Part shown: positions 6,013 through 9,566 of the stretch, one piece after another
How positions within the stretch are numbered: the stretch's first letter is position 1
Layout: each line of letters begins with the position of its first letter
DNA from: Methanobacteriota archaeon
GTDB lineage: Archaea > Halobacteriota > Methanomicrobia > Methanomicrobiales > Methanomicrobiaceae
Direction of reading: 5' to 3'
Assembly: GCA_023396365.1 (NCBI GenBank)
Contig: JAEWWL010000046.1
Span: 1 to 9,566 of the forward strand
Length of the DNA stretch: 9,566 bases
Notes under the pieces: generated by a model
Seen by the model: the letters and a program-made list of their open reading frames with translations, nothing else
Databases searched by the model: none
Told to the model about the DNA's origin: nothing
Program-made: the position numbers and the translations under genes

Positions 6013-7562
6013 TGACAAAAAAATATGAATTAATTGCTCCTGCAAATGAATCATCAGCGATTCTTAAATCAGAGGCTTTAAAAAATTCTGATGAATTGAA
6101 AAACAGGGTTTTTGAACTTAAAGAATCCGGTCATATCCTTTTATGCCTGTTTTGCCGTGAAAGTGTAAATCAGCAGGGAATTTTCGAACTCATATACATA
6201 TTTGAAAATACAGAATCATCTGAAATTATTGAACTTTTTTATGAATCATGCGGAAATGCAGTTTCAATATCCGAATTGTTCTCTGTTGCATCACTTTACG
6301 AAAGAGAGGTTACTGACGGGTTTGGTATCATATTTGAGGGAGCATATGATACAAGGCGGCTGTTTCTGCATGCCGCATATCCACAGGATTTTCATCCTCT
6401 TAAAAAATCCTTTATTAACGGTCCTGTGATAACAAGGGATGATTTACCGGAGGAGTCTTTATACAGATTCAAAAAACTTGATGGCAAAGGAGTCTATGAG
6501 ATCGCTGTCGGCCCTGTTCATGCAGGAGTCATTGAACCTGGTCATTTCAGATTCAGTGTAATCGGTGAAGCAATATTTAATCTCGAAACAAGGATGTATT
6601 ACCTGCACAGGGGCATAGAAAAACTTGCAGAAGGTAAAAATCCATATGAATGCATACAAATTGCTGAGTCTGTGTCCGGAGATGAAACTGCTGCAAACAC
6701 CGTGTGCTTCTGTCTTGCAGCTGAGAAGATTGCAGGAATAAATATTTCCTGCCGTGCAGAGACCCTTAGAGGTATAGCTCTTGAGATGGAGAGAGTCTGT
6801 TCGCTTTTAAGTGACTGTGCAGGCATGCTTACTGATGTTGCCTATCCTGTCGGTTCTAGCAGATTTATGGCATTAAAGGAAGAGTGCATGAGAATGAACA
6901 AAAAGCTCTTTGGAAACAGATTTATCAGAAGTTATATCCGGATAGGAGGAGTTTCTCATGACATTGAATCAACAGAGCTTTTAATCCTTGAATCATTCAT
7001 TGCAAAAATAGAAAGATCAGTACATGAGGCATATACAGATGCTGTAAATTCCTCAAGCGTAATCGACAGACTTGCAACCACCGGAATAATCGGGCATGGA
7101 TTTGTAAAACCACTAAATCTTACAGGGCCTGTTGGAAGAGCATCCGGAAGCAGAAGGGATGTAAGAAGAGATTATCCCTATGGAATTTATAAAAAATACA
7201 GTCCTGAGATAATAACCTATAATGACGGTGATGTTTTGTCACGGTTCATGCTAAAAGCTGAGGAAATTATGGCATCATCGCGTATTATCAAAAAAATTGT
7301 AAAGGAAATACCAGATGGGGATATTGAAAAAACAAATGCAGATATTCCTGATGGCTGTGCATTAGCAATGGTTGAAGCAGCACGCGGGCAGAATCTGCAT
7401 TACCTAAGCATTAAAGACGGTCTTGTATGGAGATACAAAATAAGGACAGCATCTTTTACAAACTGGCTTTCGATAGAGCATGCTGTAATAGATAACATTG
7501 TACCTGATTTTCCTGTAATCAACAAGAGCCTGAATCTTTCATATGCAGGAAATGATCTCTGA
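6012..7562 (+). CDS. hyfG: HyfG-like large subunit (NuoC-NuoD fusion fold) without [NiFe] ligands
   Basis: In active group 4 hydrogenases this cytoplasmic subunit carries the [NiFe] site. The 516 residues hold an N-terminal NuoC-like domain (about 1-130, ending in EREVTDGFGIIFEGAYDTRR) and a NuoD/hydrogenase large-subunit domain with VGPVHAGVIEPGHFRF (166-181) and YYLHRGIEKL (196-205). The fold motifs are well kept, but the metal motifs are not. The L1 box, normally RxCGxC, reads ESVSGDET, putting S222 and E225 at the cysteine positions and N229 at the usual His. The C-terminal L2 box, normally DPCxxC, reads NLSYAGNDL and ends the protein, with S510 and G513 replacing cysteine. No [NiFe] cofactor can bind in the known way and no C-terminal processing peptide exists. 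Residues C232 and C234 nearby are wrongly spaced. No stop or frameshift interrupts the gene, so it appears maintained. The formate hydrogenlyase name should not be taken as activity; Ehr-type large subunits are the better comparison. Confidence 0.93.
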   Translation: MTKKYELIAPANESSAILKSEALKNSDELKNRVFELKESGHILLCLFCRESVNQQGIFELIYIFENTESSEIIELFYESCGNAVSISELFSVASLYEREVTDGFGIIFEGAYDTRRLFLHAAYPQDFHPLKKSFINGPVITRDDLPEESLYRFKKLDGKGVYEIAVGPVHAGVIEPGHFRFSVIGEAIFNLETRMYYLHRGIEKLAEGKNPYECIQIAESVSGDETAANTVCFCLAAEKIAGINISCRAETLRGIALEMERVCSLLSDCAGMLTDVAYPVGSSRFMALKEECMRMNKKLFGNRFIRSYIRIGGVSHDIESTELLILESFIAKIERSVHEAYTDAVNSSSVIDRLATTGIIGHGFVKPLNLTGPVGRASGSRRDVRRDYPYGIYKKYSPEIITYNDGDVLSRFMLKAEEIMASSRIIKKIVKEIPDGDIEKTNADIPDGCALAMVEAARGQNLHYLSIKDGLVWRYKIRTASFTNWLSIEHAVIDNIVPDFPVINKSLNLSYAGNDL

Positions 7563-7568
7563 GGTGAT
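7561..7568 (+). promoter_or_regulatory. Shine-Dalgarno site of hyfI
   Basis: GAGGTGAT matches the archaeal anti-Shine-Dalgarno almost fully and overlaps the hyfG stop. It selects the ATG at 7572 as the hyfI start. Confidence 0.85.
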
Positions 7569-7571
7569 GAT

Positions 7572-8090
7572 ATGATTGGATTTTTAGGAAAATTATTACA
7601 AAAACCTTTAACTGAAAAGACAGAGTCAGAAGATTCTGATTTTGAGAAGTACGGGATTTTGTTAAAGGAAGAGATAAATTCAGTCTTTGGCAGAAGCATT
7701 GCAATAAGAGAGGTTGACTGTGGAAGCGACAATGCAGCAGAGATTGAGATAAACAATCTTTGTTCTCCTTACTATGATATTGAACGATTCGGAGTCACCT
7801 TTGTTGCATCACCACGCCATGCTGATGTTTTGTTTGTAACAGGCGCTGTCACCCATAACATGAGGCATGCGCTGAAAAAAGTGTATGATGCTGCACCATC
7901 TCCAAAATATGTAGTTGCAGTCGGAGATGAGGCAGTAAACGGAGGAATATTTAGGGATTCATATGCCATATACGGCCCGGTAAGTTCTGTTGTTCCGGTA
8001 GATATGGAAATTTACGGCAATCCTCCAGAGCCTTGCGATATGATAAAAGGTCTTCTTGCACTTATGAGAAAAGCCGGAAGAAAAGTATAA
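7572..8090 (+). CDS. hyfI: HyfI/HycG-like (NuoB family) small subunit lacking all [4Fe-4S] cysteines
   Basis: The NuoB-type subunit normally holds the proximal (N2-type) [4Fe-4S] cluster between the large subunit and the membrane. The 172 residues have a variable N-terminal helix (1-40) and then the family core: YYDIERFGVTFVASPRHADV (67-86), LFVTGAVTHNM, PKYVVAVGDEAVNGGIF (111-127) and VVPVDMEIYGNPPEP (140-154). The fold signature is strong, yet all four cluster cysteines are replaced. DxGSCNGCE reads DCGSDNAAE (D53 and A56), GDCA reads GDEA (E120), and PGCPP reads YGNPP (N150). The remaining cysteines (C50, C64, C155) are not at ligand positions. A normal iron-sulfur cluster is therefore not expected. 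The gene is last in the operon, nine bases after hyfG, and is followed by T-tracts. Conservation around the lost ligands argues against a recent pseudogene. Confidence 0.93.
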   Translation: MIGFLGKLLQKPLTEKTESEDSDFEKYGILLKEEINSVFGRSIAIREVDCGSDNAAEIEINNLCSPYYDIERFGVTFVASPRHADVLFVTGAVTHNMRHALKKVYDAAPSPKYVVAVGDEAVNGGIFRDSYAIYGPVSSVVPVDMEIYGNPPEPCDMIKGLLALMRKAGRKV

Positions 8091-8165
8091 GATTATTTTA
8101 TCTTTTTTAATTTTCTAATTTCTAAAAATTATTTTTTTTTATATTTTCATTTCTTTTAATTTTTT
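8091..8165 (+). terminator. T-rich terminator region of the hyf operon
   Basis: Right after the hyfI stop come repeated T-runs (6 T at 8103-8108, about 10 T at 8132-8140, further runs to 8167), the usual form of archaeal transcription ends. A weak stem AATTTT (8109-8114) with AAAATT (8125-8130) precedes the longest run. The minus strand has only one run of five T here, so termination of the convergent peptidase gene is less clear. Confidence 0.55.
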
Positions 8166-8169
8166 TCCA

Positions 8170-9363
8170 TTAGTAAACCGGAATTAATCCCGGGTTATTG
8201 CCTGTAATGCATCTGCCGCCAGAGTCACTTACAATAAATGTGTTTTCTATGCCTGCCATTCCAATGCCTTTGATCCCTTTTTTTGGCTCAACTGCAATTG
8301 TCATGCCCTCATTAAGTGGCTCATCAAACCCTCTTGCAATGACCGGCATTTCATCAATTAAAAGCCCTATCCCGTGGCCTAAAAATTTAACCTGCCTTTC
8401 TTTATATCCCATGAAGTTCTTTTTGAAATCTTCATCCAGACTGTCCATTACTGTTTCATAAATTACTGATGGAATGCTGCCCGGTTTTAACATCCCTGCA
8501 ATATCATTTTGGATTTCAACACATTTTGCATGAATGTCAACTGCATACTGCGGCAGACTTTTTCCAAACATGTAAGTCATTGTCTTGTCAGTCTGGTAAC
8601 CGTGATAGCCGCATCCAACATCGAGATAAACGAGATCGCCGGATTTTAATTTCCTCTCTCTGCTTCCAAGAACAGGGGCATACGGACCTATCCCGCAGTT
8701 TCCGCTTGCACCGTTGAAGTATGAAGAGTATATCGAAGATTCTCCAAAACCAATGTGGCCCATTACAATTTCATTGTCAAACATTCCAAATCTGACTATG
8801 GCCTGATGGCCTTCTTCAACAAAAATTTTGAAAACTTCTGTTCCTAATTCTGCTTCACTCATTCCTTCCCTAAGAATATCAGGTACAACATCTTCAGTGA
8901 CATGCCGGTGTATTTCACCTGATTTTTTCATAAGTTCAAGTTCATATTCGCTTTTTACAGATCTTGTCTGTGCTATTTCCATATCGGCTGAGGCAACTGT
9001 TTTAAACTTAAAATATTTCAGGAATCTTTGAAGGTGGGCATATGGAATAAGTTCTGTCTCAAGAAAAATTTTTTCTCCTTTGAAAGGTATTTTTTCAGAG
9101 GCGTCCCTGAAATTTTCCATAGGTCTTATGTTCTTAAAAGATGATTCCAAAAGAGCCCGGGAATAACTGTTTCTGACAAAAAATACCGGCTCTCCATCAC
9201 GCGGGATTATCAGGACACCGTCCTGCATGGTGCCTGTGAAGTAATACTGGTTTACCTTTCCAAAAAGTGCTGTATATTCCCATTCGGGATTTTTAAGAGT
9301 CATTCTGGCATAAAAACGCTTCATCCTCTCTTCCAGTTCGGAGATGGGAACCTTGCTTTGCAT
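8170..9363 (-). CDS. M24-family metallopeptidase (Xaa-Pro aminopeptidase/dipeptidase type)
   Basis: A cytosolic enzyme predicted to cleave Xaa-Pro bonds in peptides with two metal ions. Its 397 residues contain a creatinase-like N-terminal domain (about 1-130, with GKVNQYYFTGTMQDGVLIIP) and a C-terminal pita-bread domain. All five metal ligands are present: D248 in LVYLDVGCGYHG, D259 in YQTDKTMTY, H330 in FLGHGIGLLIDE, E359 in TIAVEPKKG, and E373 in AGIENTF. H203 in MGHIGFGE is the likely substrate-pocket histidine. Length and domains are normal. The ATG at 9361-9363 is chosen because the VPISELEERMKRF stretch after it fits the family, but no ribosome site lies upstream, so a leaderless or weakly initiated message is likely; M14 and M21 are less likely starts. 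It converges on the hyf operon and has no evident link to it. Exact specificity (PepP, PepQ or other) cannot be read, so no symbol is given. Confidence 0.92.
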   Translation of the reverse strand: MQSKVPISELEERMKRFYARMTLKNPEWEYTALFGKVNQYYFTGTMQDGVLIIPRDGEPVFFVRNSYSRALLESSFKNIRPMENFRDASEKIPFKGEKIFLETELIPYAHLQRFLKYFKFKTVASADMEIAQTRSVKSEYELELMKKSGEIHRHVTEDVVPDILREGMSEAELGTEVFKIFVEEGHQAIVRFGMFDNEIVMGHIGFGESSIYSSYFNGASGNCGIGPYAPVLGSRERKLKSGDLVYLDVGCGYHGYQTDKTMTYMFGKSLPQYAVDIHAKCVEIQNDIAGMLKPGSIPSVIYETVMDSLDEDFKKNFMGYKERQVKFLGHGIGLLIDEMPVIARGFDEPLNEGMTIAVEPKKGIKGIGMAGIENTFIVSDSGGRCITGNNPGLIPVY

Positions 9364-9372
9364 AAAATGTTT

Positions 9373-9534
9373 TTAATAATTAAGGGCATAATACTTGTCT
9401 TTTTGATCATGGTGCTTTAAAAGACAAACGATTGAATATGAATAGAGAATTACTATTATCCCAATTTTTAGCAATGCAATAAATGAGAATATTCCTTTCT
9501 TCTGTTTTTTCCTCTTATTCCGGGACTTTTTCTT
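9373..9534 (-). other. Startless open frame with a basic stretch and one predicted membrane helix
   Basis: Between stops at 9535-9537 and 9373-9375 a 53-codon frame reads as about 13 mostly Lys/Arg residues followed by GIFSFIALLKIGIIVILYSY and a short polar tail ending YYALNY. That is the layout of a small membrane protein or a C-terminal anchor, and it ends nine bases before the peptidase ATG, as an operon partner would. It has no ATG or GTG, and its only TTG is inside the helix. A frameshift in the A-run near 9526-9531 would not join it to a visible start either. It may be a remnant, a tail cut by sequence error, or a chance product of AT-rich DNA. Confidence 0.2.
9395..9427. repeat. 9-bp perfect inverted repeat upstream of the peptidase gene
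   Basis: TTGTCTTTT (9395-9403) pairs exactly with AAAAGACAA (9419-9427) around a 15-base loop that itself contains TGATCA. It lies 32-64 bases upstream of the peptidase ATG on its strand, where it could be an operator, the end of an upstream transcript, or chance. Confidence 0.5.
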
Positions 9535-9566
9535 TCAAATTTCAGATAGCTATCGCTCTTCGATCA

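Noticed and set aside
6705..6713. C232 and C234 of HyfG as displaced [NiFe] ligands
   Set aside because: They form CxC and not CxxC, lie seven to ten residues past the L1 position, and have no cysteine partner at the C terminus.
7719..7765. Cysteines C50 and C64 of HyfI as substitute cluster ligands
   Set aside because: They are outside the ligand positions of the family, and the other two sites (E120, N150) offer no cysteine to complete a cluster.
940..8090. Calling the operon a functional formate hydrogenlyase or hydrogenase-4
   Set aside because: All four [NiFe] cysteines and all four proximal cluster cysteines are missing, and no formate dehydrogenase or ferredoxin-like subunit is present.
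6012..8090. hyfG and hyfI as pseudogenes
   Set aside because: Both are full length without frameshift or early stop, have strong ribosome sites and conserved fold motifs, and the lost residues are confined to metal ligands.
9545..9554. 10-bp palindrome GATAGCTATC at the right edge
   Set aside because: Short, isolated and too close to the window end to relate to any gene.

Overview
The window looks like a stretch of the chromosome of a methanogenic archaeon, most likely order Methanomicrobiales. The signs are an archaellin with a class III signal peptide at the left edge, Shine-Dalgarno sites complementary to archaeal 16S rRNA (GGAGG, GAGGTGAT), T-tract-rich gene ends, moderately AT-rich genes and very AT-rich spacers. 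The order-level placement is inference; no rRNA or methanogenesis gene is present.

Layout: (1) 1-176, minus strand: the 5' end of an archaellin gene (flaB type), cut by the window edge. (2) 177-939: about 760 bp without a convincing gene, AT-rich, holding several small dyads and candidate promoters for the two divergent flanks. (3) 940-8090, plus strand: a tight six-gene operon, hyfB-hyfC-hyfE-hyfF-hyfG-hyfI, encoding a complex resembling complex I and group 4 membrane-bound [NiFe] hydrogenases. Five genes overlap by 1 to 7 nt and the last follows after 9 nt. (4) 8091-8169: a T-rich convergent spacer with the likely operon terminator. (5) 8170-9363, minus strand: a complete M24-family Xaa-Pro-type metallopeptidase. 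(6) 9364-9566: a short upstream region with a 9-bp inverted repeat and a startless open frame that could encode a membrane segment.

The main point is the operon. By fold and order it would be called formate hydrogenlyase or hydrogenase-4, but every expected redox-metal ligand of the peripheral arm is gone. The large subunit HyfG lacks all four [NiFe] cysteines (S222, E225, S510 and G513 stand there), and the small subunit HyfI lacks all four cysteines of the proximal [4Fe-4S] cluster (D53, A56, E120, N150). No ferredoxin-like HyfH or HyfA subunit and no maturation genes are encoded here. The membrane subunits (two antiporter-like HyfB and HyfF, the NuoH-like HyfC, the NuoK-like HyfE) keep their ion-path lysines, glutamates and histidines. 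All six frames are open and well conserved, so this looks like a maintained complex with an intact ion-translocating arm and a metal-free peripheral arm. It is closest in concept to the energy-converting hydrogenase-related (Ehr) group, and goes further because the small-subunit cluster is also lost. What would energise or gate it cannot be read from the sequence.
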